Shown one piece after another: positions 1-7,552 of a DNA stretch of 64,000 nt. The stretch is taken from contig JAJPJV010000030.1 of NCBI GenBank assembly GCA_021324045.1, forward strand, positions 35,049-99,048, given 5' to 3'. Numbering within the stretch: the first letter of the stretch is position 1; the number at the start of each line of letters is the position of its first letter. The notes beneath the pieces were generated by a model, which was not told where the DNA came from, made no database searches, and saw only the letters and a program-made list of their open reading frames with translations. Position numbers and translations under genes: made by a program. The DNA comes from Actinomycetota bacterium. Lineage in GTDB: Bacteria > Actinomycetota > Acidimicrobiia > Acidimicrobiales > RAAP-2.

Positions 1-1064
1 TGCGTCGATCCCATCTGTGCCAGGGTAGCGAGGACGTCGTCCTCGGAGACTCCATGCACCACTTCGACGCCACGGGGACCGTCCAAGACGAAGCTGAGGT
101 CGTGATGGGCCTTTTTGTCCCGAGCGATGAGCGCGAGCAGACGCTGTGGATCGATCCCGGGCGGCAGCTCCGCGCGCAGGCCGAAGCGTTCGACGACGTG
201 GCGGTGCAGCTCTACCCGCTCGTCGTCGATGCGACCGAGCCGTCTTGCCAACAGGGCCGCGAACACGAGGCCGATGGCAACCGCCTCCCCGTGCCGCAGG
301 TCCGGGACCGAAGCAGCCCCTTCCTCGAAAGCCAGCGCCTCGAGCGCATGCGCGAGGGTGTGGCCGTAGTTGAGGACCGCCCGATGGCCGTGGTCTCGTT
401 CGTCCGCGCCGACGACCGCAGCCTTGATCCGGACACATTGGGCGACCTGGTCGGCCAAAGGGAGTTCGAGGATCGAACCGTCGGGGGTTCCCGAACCCAA
501 GAAGGCGTACTTCGCCATCTCCCCGCGCCCGCAGGCCCACTCCCGGGGCGGGAGCGAGTCGAGCAGCTCGGTGTCGCACAACACCGCGGCAGGCTGCCAG
601 AAGGCGCCAACGAGGTTCTTGCCCTCAGGCACGTTGACGCCGGTCTTCCCCCCGATGGCCGCGTCCACCTGGCCCAGCAACGTCGAGGCCACGTTCACAT
701 AGGGCATCCCACGGTGGAAGATCGCCGCCGCGAACCCCGCCAGGTCGGTCACCGTCCCCCCGCCCGCGGCGACCACCACGTCGTCTCTATTGAGCTCGGC
801 ACGGGCGAAACCTCGAACCAGGGCCTCGAGGGATGAGAACGTCTTCGCCCCCTCGCCCCCAGCGACCACCGTGACCTCGAAGGGCACGCCCGGATCCAGG
901 GTCTGCACCCAACCCGCATCGATGAGGGGTTGCTGGGTCACCACCATCGCCCGGCGGACCGACGGCAGGCGCGCGCGGATCGCCGCCGCAAGCGCATGGC
1001 GGGCACCACGGCCGATCAGCACCTCATAGCCGTGGTCCTTCAGCTCGACCGGCACGGTGATCAA
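1..1064 (-). CDS. aroB: 3-dehydroquinate synthase, C-terminal end cut by window edge
   Basis: Second step of the shikimate pathway: cyclises DAHP to 3-dehydroquinate using NAD and a divalent metal in the cytoplasm. About 354 codons are visible before the left edge, so only a few C-terminal residues are missing. The translated minus strand shows the NAD-binding GGGTVTDLAGF motif (about residue 97), DAAIGGKTGVN and GKNLVGAFWQP (about 135-155), and the metal-binding blocks HGEAVAIG and NYGHTLAHALE. The start chosen is a TTG whose leader contains AAGGAA; a GTG three codons inside is an alternative. It is the last visible gene of an aroC-aroK-aroB run, 177 bp after aroK. Confidence 0.93.
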   Translation of the reverse strand, partial: MITVPVELKDHGYEVLIGRGARHALAAAIRARLPSVRRAMVVTQQPLIDAGWVQTLDPGVPFEVTVVAGGEGAKTFSSLEALVRGFARAELNRDDVVVAAGGGTVTDLAGFAAAIFHRGMPYVNVASTLLGQVDAAIGGKTGVNVPEGKNLVGAFWQPAAVLCDTELLDSLPPREWACGRGEMAKYAFLGSGTPDGSILELPLADQVAQCVRIKAAVVGADERDHGHRAVLNYGHTLAHALEALAFEEGAASVPDLRHGEAVAIGLVFAALLARRLGRIDDERVELHRHVVERFGLRAELPPGIDPQRLLALIARDKKAHHDLSFVLDGPRGVEVVHGVSEDDVLATLAQMGST

Positions 1065-1071
1065 CGGCGCC

Positions 1072-1108
1072 CCCGTTCCTTCAGTCCGTTCCCTCGGTCC
1101 GTTCCCTC
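1072..1108 (-). repeat. 13-bp tandem repeat in the aroB leader
   Basis: Read on the minus strand, GAGGGAACGGAC is repeated with a 13-bp period (two near-identical units, then a third diverged unit, GAAGGAACGG). The last unit supplies the purine-rich ribosome-binding site of aroB. A 13-bp period does not preserve a reading frame, so this is non-coding leader sequence rather than a protein repeat. Confidence 0.6.
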
Positions 1109-1241
1109 GGCCAACGGCGAACACCCCGTCCACGCCTGCAGCAGACGGCGCCTCCTTCGAGCGGTCTCCCTGATGGTGCCCCCTGATGATGCCCTGTGAC
1201 CGGGGTGACCTCGGAGCCCGAGGCGACGGGACGACACCCGC

Positions 1242-1787
1242 TCAACGCGCCCGCACACCGAGGACCTCGAGCACCTGGTCGGCCACTTGCTCCGGCGTCG
1301 CCTCGTCGACGTCGATCACGGCATCGGCCACCTCCTCGTACAAGGGTCGACGACACGCATCGAGCTCGGTCAGGGTCCCTGCCGGGTCCGCGCCGAGCAG
1401 TGGGCGGTGGCTCGCCACCCCCGATGTCGCGCCGATCCGATCCGCGAGGGTCGCGGTCTTCGCGCGAAGCCAGACGACGGTGCCACGCTCCCTCATCAGC
1501 CGACGGTTCCTCGGATCGAGCACCGCCCCCCCGGCCACTGCGATCACCGCAGGGGGCGTCGAAGCCAGCGCATCGGCGAGCACCTCGCTCTCAAGGGCCC
1601 GGAAGGCCGGCTCGCCCCCGAGGTCGAACAGCTCGGCAACCGATCGCCCGGTTCGAGCTTCCACTTGCGCGTCGGAATCGAGGACCGGCCAGCCCAGCCG
1701 CGCCCCCACCAGGCGCGCTACCGTCGTCTTGCCGGCACCCATCATCCCGACGAGGAGCACCCGTCCGGTGTGGCTCGGTACGCTCAC
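1242..1787 (-). CDS. aroK: shikimate kinase
   Basis: Phosphorylates shikimate at the 3-hydroxyl with ATP, the fifth shikimate-pathway step. The 181-residue product has the P-loop GMMGAGKTT at residues 14-22, the shikimate-binding DSD (about 37-39) and GGAVL (about 85-89) motifs, and the lid region around RPLL. Length is normal for the family (165-190 aa). Its ATG overlaps the aroC stop codon (ATGA), so the two are probably translationally coupled; aroB follows downstream. Confidence 0.95.
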   Translation of the reverse strand: MSVPSHTGRVLLVGMMGAGKTTVARLVGARLGWPVLDSDAQVEARTGRSVAELFDLGGEPAFRALESEVLADALASTPPAVIAVAGGAVLDPRNRRLMRERGTVVWLRAKTATLADRIGATSGVASHRPLLGADPAGTLTELDACRRPLYEEVADAVIDVDEATPEQVADQVLEVLGVRAR

Positions 1788-2986
1788 CGAAGGGCGAGCG
1801 GCGGTGCAGAAGGCGCGGTGCCCAGCGCCGACACGAACGCCTCGTGGTTGCGGATGAACTCCGCCAACGAGTCCCCGCCGAACTTGCGCAGTGCCTCGGA
1901 GGCGAGCACCAGTGCGGTCATGGTCTCGGCAACCACGCCCATGGCGGGCACCGCGGTGACGTCCGTCCGCTCTTTGAAGCTGAGCGTGGTTTCCTTCGTG
2001 ACGACGTCCACCGTCTCGAGAACCGGTCGGTTGAGAGTTGCGAGCGGCTTCATGGCGACGTGGGCCACGATCAGCCCGCCGATGGACACGCCGCCTTCGA
2101 TGCCACCGGCGCGGGTGGTGGCACGCCGGTACCCGCCGGACACCGAGCCCTCCGCGGGGTTCCAGTGGATGGCGTCATGGGCCTTCGAGCCGCGGCGCCC
2201 GGCGACGTCCCAGCCCTCGCCGAACTCGACGGCCTTGACCGCCTGGATGCTCATGAGCGCCTGCGCGAGGAGCCCGTCAAGCCGACGATCCCAGTGCACG
2301 TAGCTCCCCAACCCCACCGGCACGCCGTACGCGAGGACCTCGACAACCCCGCCGAGGGAATCGCCCTCCTTCGCCGCGGCACGGACCGCCGCCTCCATTC
2401 GGCTCGCCGCCTCCTCGTCGAAGCAGCGCACCGGCGACGCATCGATCCGCGCCAAGTCTTCGGGGGTCGGCATCGGGCCACCGGCGGACCGCTCCGGACC
2501 GAGTTGGACGACATGGCTGAGCACGGTAACCCCGATATGGGAGAGGAGCAGCTTCGCCAACGTGCCCGCGGCCACCCGCGCCGCGGTCTCCCGGGCCGAT
2601 GCGCGCTCTAAGACATCGCGTGCGTCGTCAAAACCGTACTTCTGCATACCGGCGAGATCCGCGTGGCCGGGGCGCGGCTGGGTGAGGACCTTGCTCGGGA
2701 CGCCCGGGGCCGGCGACATCTCCACCTCCCATTTGGGCCACTCGGTGTTGGCGATCTCGATCACCACGGGCGACCCGAGGGTACGCCCGTGCCGGATGCC
2801 ACCGAGCAGCGTCACCGCGTCCTGTTCGAAGCGCATGCGGGGCCCTCTCCCGAAGCCCAGCCGTCTGCGGGCAAGCTCCGCCTGGAGGTCTTCCTCGGTC
2901 ACAGGAAGGCCCGCCGGGAGGCCCTCGACGATCACGCTGAGGGCCCTCCCGTGAGACTCGCCCCCGGTCAGGAACCGCAACACCAT
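1784..2986 (-). CDS. aroC: chorismate synthase
   Basis: Converts EPSP to chorismate, the last common step to aromatic amino acids, folate and menaquinone; it needs reduced FMN. The 400-residue product begins MVLRFLTGGESHGRALS, carries the family signatures GHADLAGMQKYGF, RASARETAARVA and GDSLGGVVEV, and ends in the usual FIRNHEAFV region. A longer upstream frame exists, but the chosen ATG matches the conserved N-terminus. Stop overlaps the aroK start. Its product feeds the menaquinone genes found at 15-21 kb. Confidence 0.96.
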   Translation of the reverse strand: MVLRFLTGGESHGRALSVIVEGLPAGLPVTEEDLQAELARRRLGFGRGPRMRFEQDAVTLLGGIRHGRTLGSPVVIEIANTEWPKWEVEMSPAPGVPSKVLTQPRPGHADLAGMQKYGFDDARDVLERASARETAARVAAGTLAKLLLSHIGVTVLSHVVQLGPERSAGGPMPTPEDLARIDASPVRCFDEEAASRMEAAVRAAAKEGDSLGGVVEVLAYGVPVGLGSYVHWDRRLDGLLAQALMSIQAVKAVEFGEGWDVAGRRGSKAHDAIHWNPAEGSVSGGYRRATTRAGGIEGGVSIGGLIVAHVAMKPLATLNRPVLETVDVVTKETTLSFKERTDVTAVPAMGVVAETMTALVLASEALRKFGGDSLAEFIRNHEAFVSALGTAPSAPPLALR

Positions 2987-3065
2987 GCCCAACCTACCGC
3001 CTCGACGCCCCAGGCCCTTGACCGCAGCGCCGATGAGGCACCACCCCGGGTGGGGGCAGTACTGC

Positions 3066-3830
3066 TCAGGCGTGATGGAGCCAGTGGGCGACGATCCAGG
3101 GTCCCCAGAGCACGCCGACGACCGCACCGATCGCCAGGGCAGGGGCAAACGGGAGGCGGGTCTTGCGCCCAGTGCCGTGGCGAACCATCAAGACGATGCC
3201 CACCACCGCCCCGACGACGAAGGCGACGACGAACCCTGCATAGACCTCGGCGAGCCCGATCCAACCGAGGCCGATCCCGATCACCCCGGCGAGGCGGACG
3301 TCCCCGAACCCCAGCCCCCGGGGATAGACCCACCAGAGCACGAAGAAGCAAGCGAACGCGATGACACCACCCAAGGCAGCGTTGCCCGCGGCACGCCAGT
3401 TCCCCTCGCTCGCCGCTGCCGACACGAGTGCGACGCTCAGGAGGACAGCAGTGGGATAGAGCACGCGGCGCGGGACGATGCCCTCGCGAAGGTCGGCGAG
3501 CGACACCGCCACCAGCCCGGTGAAGAGCACGCAATCCGCGCCGAGGACGGGAGCGGCCCCGATCCGCGCGGCACCAAGACCGAAGACCATGCCGGTGAGC
3601 GCGGCGACCAGCAGGCGTTCCACCACGCTCGCCACGGGCGGTCGCCTGGCAACGAGCCCGCGAGGCCTTGGGTGCGCGGTCCTCGCGGGTGCGAGGTGTC
3701 GGCGCCGCACGGTCGCGGTCGTTCCGCCCTCGCTCCTCGTGGCGGGCACGCTGGCCACCACATCGGGGATCGCGGCACCCAGCGCCACCCCCCCGGCGAC
3801 ACATCCAGCGACGAGTGTCGCGTTCAACAT
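3066..3830 (-). CDS. prepilin peptidase (A24 family, PilD/TadV-like)
   Basis: Membrane aspartic peptidase that cleaves leader peptides of type IV pilin-like proteins. The 254-residue protein is strongly hydrophobic with about seven membrane segments. Both catalytic aspartate motifs of the family are visible: LADLREGIVPRRVLYP (about residues 107-122) and GLGFGDVRLAG (about 170-180). The N-terminal part is short and lacks the four-cysteine, zinc-binding methyltransferase module of classical PilD, so it probably only cleaves. No pilin or secretion ATPase gene is in the window; the gene sits between nfuA-like and aroC on the same strand. Confidence 0.82.
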   Translation of the reverse strand: MLNATLVAGCVAGGVALGAAIPDVVASVPATRSEGGTTATVRRRHLAPARTAHPRPRGLVARRPPVASVVERLLVAALTGMVFGLGAARIGAAPVLGADCVLFTGLVAVSLADLREGIVPRRVLYPTAVLLSVALVSAAASEGNWRAAGNAALGGVIAFACFFVLWWVYPRGLGFGDVRLAGVIGIGLGWIGLAEVYAGFVVAFVVGAVVGIVLMVRHGTGRKTRLPFAPALAIGAVVGVLWGPWIVAHWLHHA

Positions 3831-3875
3831 CGCGACGCCGAGCGGATCGCTCGCTCGCCGACCGCTCGCCGACGA

Positions 3876-4556
3876 TCAGTAGTAGGGGTTGACCCCGCTG
3901 GCGTGATCGGTGACGTCGACCACGCCGGTGAGCTCGCTGATCTCCTCTCGCAGCGCGGTCTCGATGCCCGCCGTCAGGGTCATGCGCGAGCGGGCGCACC
4001 CCTGACATCCCCCGGAGAGGTTGAGGTACGCGACTCCCGCGGCTTCATCCATCGCGACCAGGTCTGCTCGGCCACCGTGCGCTGCGATCGAGGGGTTCAC
4101 CAACTCCTCCAGCACGGCGATCACCCGCTGGGCCAGTGGCCCCTCCAATCCCGCTGCGAGCACTTCAGGAGGGACTGCCGCCCCCACGGCCGCCGGCGGT
4201 GGGCTGTTGGGGTTGACGAGGACGAGGCCACCTTCACCTTCCTCGGACCACTCGAGGCGCGCCCCTCGAAGACGATCGATGCTCGCCGCGGGGATCACGA
4301 GCGGAGGTTCGCCTTGGTGGACCGCGTCGTCAGGGCCGGCATCGGCGAGGGCCTGGAAGTACAGGTCGTAGCTGAACGAGCTCCCCTTCACGCCACTGAT
4401 CTCGAGCCACAACGCGAGCCGTTCGGCGTCGGGCTCCTGGGCGAGCGCTTCGACCACCACGTTGCGGGCCTGTGGGGTGATGGTCACCACCGGCTCCGGC
4501 CGCTGCGCATCGGCACCCTCTGCGACGTCTTCCAGGTATTGGACCGAACGTGCCAT
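3876..4556 (-). CDS. NfuA-like Fe-S cluster carrier
   Basis: Predicted cytoplasmic carrier that delivers Fe-S clusters. The 226-residue protein has two parts. Residues about 22-115 resemble an A-type (HesB/IscA) scaffold that lacks the cysteines needed to bind a cluster, as in E. coli NfuA. Residues about 135-226 are a NifU C-terminal domain with the cluster-binding CxxC in GGCQGCARS (Cys184, Cys187). Start is an ATG. It is upstream of the prepilin peptidase gene on the same strand, 45 bp apart, with no obvious functional link. Confidence 0.85.
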   Translation of the reverse strand: MARSVQYLEDVAEGADAQRPEPVVTITPQARNVVVEALAQEPDAERLALWLEISGVKGSSFSYDLYFQALADAGPDDAVHQGEPPLVIPAASIDRLRGARLEWSEEGEGGLVLVNPNSPPPAAVGAAVPPEVLAAGLEGPLAQRVIAVLEELVNPSIAAHGGRADLVAMDEAAGVAYLNLSGGCQGCARSRMTLTAGIETALREEISELTGVVDVTDHASGVNPYY

Positions 4557-4688
4557 GGGCCCATCTTAGGGACCCTGGGGGACATCGGGTCGATCACTGT
4601 CGATCGTGGCTCCGGACCCAGCTCGGGCGAGGAGCCAATGGTCGGCCGAGCGGCGGCGCTGCGCCACCGCGCTCGATAGGGTGCGACG

Positions 4689-5468
4689 GTGCCCCGCCGG
4701 CGACCGCCCGAGGACGCCCACGAATGGGTCAGCTTCGAAGACCCCGAGGAAGACCGCACCTGGCTGTTCGACGTCACCTTCCTCACGAGCCGATGGACCT
4801 GTATCTATGGAAAGGGTTGCCAAGGCGTGCTCACGGCCCCTGCACCGGAGCTCGAGCAGGGCTGTTGCTCCTACGGCGCCCACTTCGTCGATGCCGCCGA
4901 CCGGCGACGGGTCGAACGGGTTGCCCGCACGCTGAGCCCGCAAGACTGGCAGTTCCACGCAAAGGGCCAGAACGGCGTCGTCAAGAGGAACCGGGCAGGT
5001 GGGGCCATGACCCGGATCGTCGAGGGCGCGTGCATCTTCTTGAACCGCCCCGGGTTCCCGACAGGACCTGGCTGCGCCCTCCATCAGGTCGCGTTGCGAC
5101 GCGGCCGCAATCCCATGGAGCTCAAGCCCGACGTGTGCTGGCAGCTCCCGCTTCGCCGGGAGGACGAAGTTGGCGCCGATGGGCACGTCACCTCGACGGT
5201 GCGCCAGTGGGACCGCCGTCACTGGGGCCCAGGGGGCGCGGGGTTCCACTGGTGGTGCACCGAGTCTGACGAGGCCTTCGTCGGTCAGGCCCCCGTCGTC
5301 GAGGCAATGAAGGCCGAACTCATCGCGATGGTCGGGCGCAAGCCCTACGAACTGCTGGTGGCCTTCCTGGCAGCCCGTGAGCAACGGCTTTCAGCGCGGA
5401 CCCCACTCCCCCACCCTGCGCTTCGTCGCAAAAGGGCGCAGCGCCAGCCTGCTGCCGACTCCACCTGA
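4689..5468 (+). CDS. conserved cysteine-rich protein of unknown function
   Basis: A soluble 259-residue protein I cannot assign. It has eight cysteines at about 38, 44, 59, 60, 115, 129, 150 and 190, including C-x5-C-x14-CC, which recalls the general layout of metal- or Fe-S-binding cysteine-cluster proteins. The C-terminus is Arg/Pro-rich and probably disordered. The start is a GTG. It is divergent from the NfuA-like gene, 132 bp apart, which is compatible with (but does not prove) a role in metal or Fe-S metabolism. Confidence 0.8.
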   Translation: MPRRRPPEDAHEWVSFEDPEEDRTWLFDVTFLTSRWTCIYGKGCQGVLTAPAPELEQGCCSYGAHFVDAADRRRVERVARTLSPQDWQFHAKGQNGVVKRNRAGGAMTRIVEGACIFLNRPGFPTGPGCALHQVALRRGRNPMELKPDVCWQLPLRREDEVGADGHVTSTVRQWDRRHWGPGGAGFHWWCTESDEAFVGQAPVVEAMKAELIAMVGRKPYELLVAFLAAREQRLSARTPLPHPALRRKRAQRQPAADST

Positions 5469-5515
5469 CCTCCTCGGACCGTTCGTCTCCAGTGGTCGGT
5501 CGGGGAGAGAACCCT

Positions 5516-5734
5516 TCAGCCCCGTTCGTCGAGTGGGTCCGGCTCCTCGTCGTGACCGCCGCGGCGGGGAAGGGAGCCCAGGATCCGCTCGTACTGGTCT
5601 TCCTCGGCAAGGCACCAGTCTGCGTGCACGTCGTCGGGCTCGGCTCCGCACTCCGGGCACCGTTCCTCGACGATGGCCAGTGAGCGCTTCAGGCTCCGCG
5701 CTTCTTCGAAGCGGCGATGGCGTCCCTTCTTCAC
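5516..5734 (-). CDS. small zinc-ribbon-like protein
   Basis: A 72-residue protein with a probable metal site: CPEC (Cys26, Cys29), His37 and Cys41, followed by an acidic C-terminus. The N-terminus is basic. I chose a GTG start preceded by AAGGAG at 7-nt spacing; the open frame continues upstream to 5851, but that extension looks non-native. Function unknown. It is convergent with the cysteine-rich protein gene, 47 bp apart. Confidence 0.6.
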   Translation of the reverse strand: MKKGRHRRFEEARSLKRSLAIVEERCPECGAEPDDVHADWCLAEEDQYERILGSLPRRGGHDEEPDPLDERG

Positions 5735-5999
5735 GACCAAACTCCTTGCTGCCAAGCGTGGCGCGGCCTCTCGCTTCTCGAGTCGCAGGCCACGTGGACG
5801 GGCTCCTCGGACGGGCCTGCCGAGCGCGCAGCCCACGATCAGCTGCACCACCCAGCGCTGCCGCCGATGCTCCCAGTTTAGTGCGCTGCATGCCGGATGG
5901 ACCTCGGGTTCGCCGCAATCCGGCCAGAAAATCCACCCACTCCAGCGCAGGCGTCACCGAACGGCGCCGTCCGCGGCGCCCAGCGGCAGAATGGGCATC
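5735..5999. other. divergent intergenic region, nothing identified
   Basis: About 265 bp between two divergently transcribed small genes. It must contain their promoters, but I could not pick convincing -35/-10 pairs, RNA genes or repeats. Confidence 0.4.
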
Positions 6000-6242
6000 A
6001 TGAGCCAGGGGTTCGATCCTGATGCAATGGTCCAACGGTTCCGCCAGCGGGCCCAGGCCGTGCGCGCGAGGGGACTCCCGCCCGTGGAGGGCCCCGAGCG
6101 GCGCCGCTTCCTTGAGCAAGCCCAGACCGACTACATGGACTTCGCCATCATCGGGGATGCCGTTGCCACCCTCGAGGACGGGATCCTGGTCCTGCGGGTT
6201 GACCTCCGGCGGAAAGAGGCCGCTGGCGAGCAGGGGGCCTGA
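6000..6242 (+). CDS. small protein of unknown function
   Basis: An 80-residue product starting MSQGFDPDAMVQRFRQRA and containing an amphipathic basic helix followed by a short segment (DFAIIGDAVATLEDGILVLR) that looks like two beta strands. No family is recognised. The ATG is chosen over an earlier in-frame ATG three codons upstream. Coding support is codon bias and the hydrophilic/hydrophobic pattern only. Confidence 0.55.
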   Translation: MSQGFDPDAMVQRFRQRAQAVRARGLPPVEGPERRRFLEQAQTDYMDFAIIGDAVATLEDGILVLRVDLRRKEAAGEQGA

Positions 6243-6281
6243 TCCAAGCCGAGACGCTTGAGGGTGCGGAACGCGCGTAGC

Positions 6282-6842
6282 TCACCCGCCGTAGTTCATC
6301 CGGGTGTCTTCCATTCGGAGCGGTTCGAACCAATCCTCCACTGAAGATCGAGCATCATGGACATCTCCGGCTCCCCCAGCCCCCGGCCCGCCCCCCGCGA
6401 CCACCTCACCGACGAAGAACCGATGGCTTCCGAGATCGAGCTGCTGGCGCAGGCTGCAGTCCAGCCATGCCGGGGATCGACACACGATGGGAGCGCCGGT
6501 CTGTTTGGTCGTCACCGGTTCCCCGGCCATGGTGACCGGATTCGCGTCGCCGTCGCGATCGACTGTTCCCACCGGCTTGACGAAGCGCCGCACGAGCGGA
6601 CGATCCTCACGGGCCACGAAGCACACAGAGAACGCGCCACCGTGCGTGATGAGCTGCGCAGTCAGCGCGTCACGCTCAACCGCAACCCCCACCAGCTTCG
6701 GTTCGACCGCGACCTGGACGACGAGGTTGGCGGTCATCAGGTTCACCCGGTCTTCCCCGTCCACGACGGCCCGACTCCCGATGAGGTAGAGACCGGTGGG
6801 CATGGACCACAACACGCGACGTCGGAGGCGATCGTCGATCAT
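6282..6842 (-). CDS. flavin reductase-like protein (FMN-binding split-barrel)
   Basis: Predicted flavin reductase or flavin-binding oxidoreductase of the family that supplies FMNH2 or FADH2 to monooxygenases. The 186-residue product has the family's N-terminal pattern (FRRV..MPTGLYLIG, then NLMTANLVVQVAVEPKLVGVAV and a conserved GGAFSVCFV block). The open frame extends 80 codons further, but the ATG used here has AAGGAG 8 nt upstream. No monooxygenase partner is adjacent, so the substrate is unknown. Confidence 0.8.
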   Translation of the reverse strand: MIDDRLRRRVLWSMPTGLYLIGSRAVVDGEDRVNLMTANLVVQVAVEPKLVGVAVERDALTAQLITHGGAFSVCFVAREDRPLVRRFVKPVGTVDRDGDANPVTMAGEPVTTKQTGAPIVCRSPAWLDCSLRQQLDLGSHRFFVGEVVAGGGPGAGGAGDVHDARSSVEDWFEPLRMEDTRMNYGG

Positions 6843-7552
6843 CTGCACCGCTCCTTGCGAAAGACCTGCACGGCACTCCTTCTTCGGTGATCGTCCTTCG
6901 TTGATCGTTGTCCCCGCCGCCGTTCTTCGCTGGCGGTGCCCTGGCACGCTGGAGCGCTCAGCGCCGGGGCACGCTGGCGAACATCGACCAAGGCGAACAT
7001 CGGCTGAGAGGCTGCCAGGTTGCCGAAGGCAACGCCGGATGCCGATCCGCAAGGCTATTGAGCCACGAGGGTCTCCGACCACAGGGGACCTCCGAGCTTC
7101 AAGGACTACTCAAGGCCTGCGTTGGGAACCGCGGGCTCACGGGATCAGGAGCAGCTCGACCCTCTGACCGAGGCGCGACCGGGTTCGGCCCGCACCGCCA
7201 GGAGGCCTCGCACCGCCCAAAGCCCGGTCACAGAGCACAGCCGCATCCGGACGCCCTCGCCGACTCGTGGTCGCGCGCGCACGCCTTCGGCGTTCCGGAC
7301 CCTCCGTGGTGACCCCGCGTGTGCCCGGCTCTCTGTCGAGCGGACAGGGCTCCCCGCACCACCGGCTCTCCGAGGCCATTGGGCGTCCGCAGATCCGAGC
7401 AAGGAATCCGAGGTTGTGCGACATGGCTTCGTCGCACCGGCCAGGTACCCTCAACTCGTGTGGCTCCATCGCTCGCGCCCGCTCCGTGTGGCCCGCGATC
7501 TCCACGCACGCTGCGACGTTGCCCGGCTCCGTGGGTCTTGGGGGGCCATCGC
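6843..7552. other. 710-bp divergent region without a recognisable gene
   Basis: Lies between the flavin reductase (minus) and the MFS exporter (plus). All long frames here have the composition of shadow frames, with no signature of a regulator, RNA gene or mobile element. Short imperfect direct repeats occur near 6945-7000 (GGCACGCTGG twice; GCGAACATCG twice). It may be decayed coding sequence plus two promoters. Confidence 0.4.

Noticed and set aside
54..836. Long plus-strand open frame at the left edge
   Set aside because: It is antisense to aroB, whose minus-strand translation carries all the family motifs; the plus-strand frame has Arg/Pro-rich shadow composition.
6315..6335. GGTTCGAACC, reminiscent of a tRNA T-arm
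   Set aside because: It lies inside the flavin reductase coding sequence and no acceptor, D-arm or anticodon stem could be folded around it.
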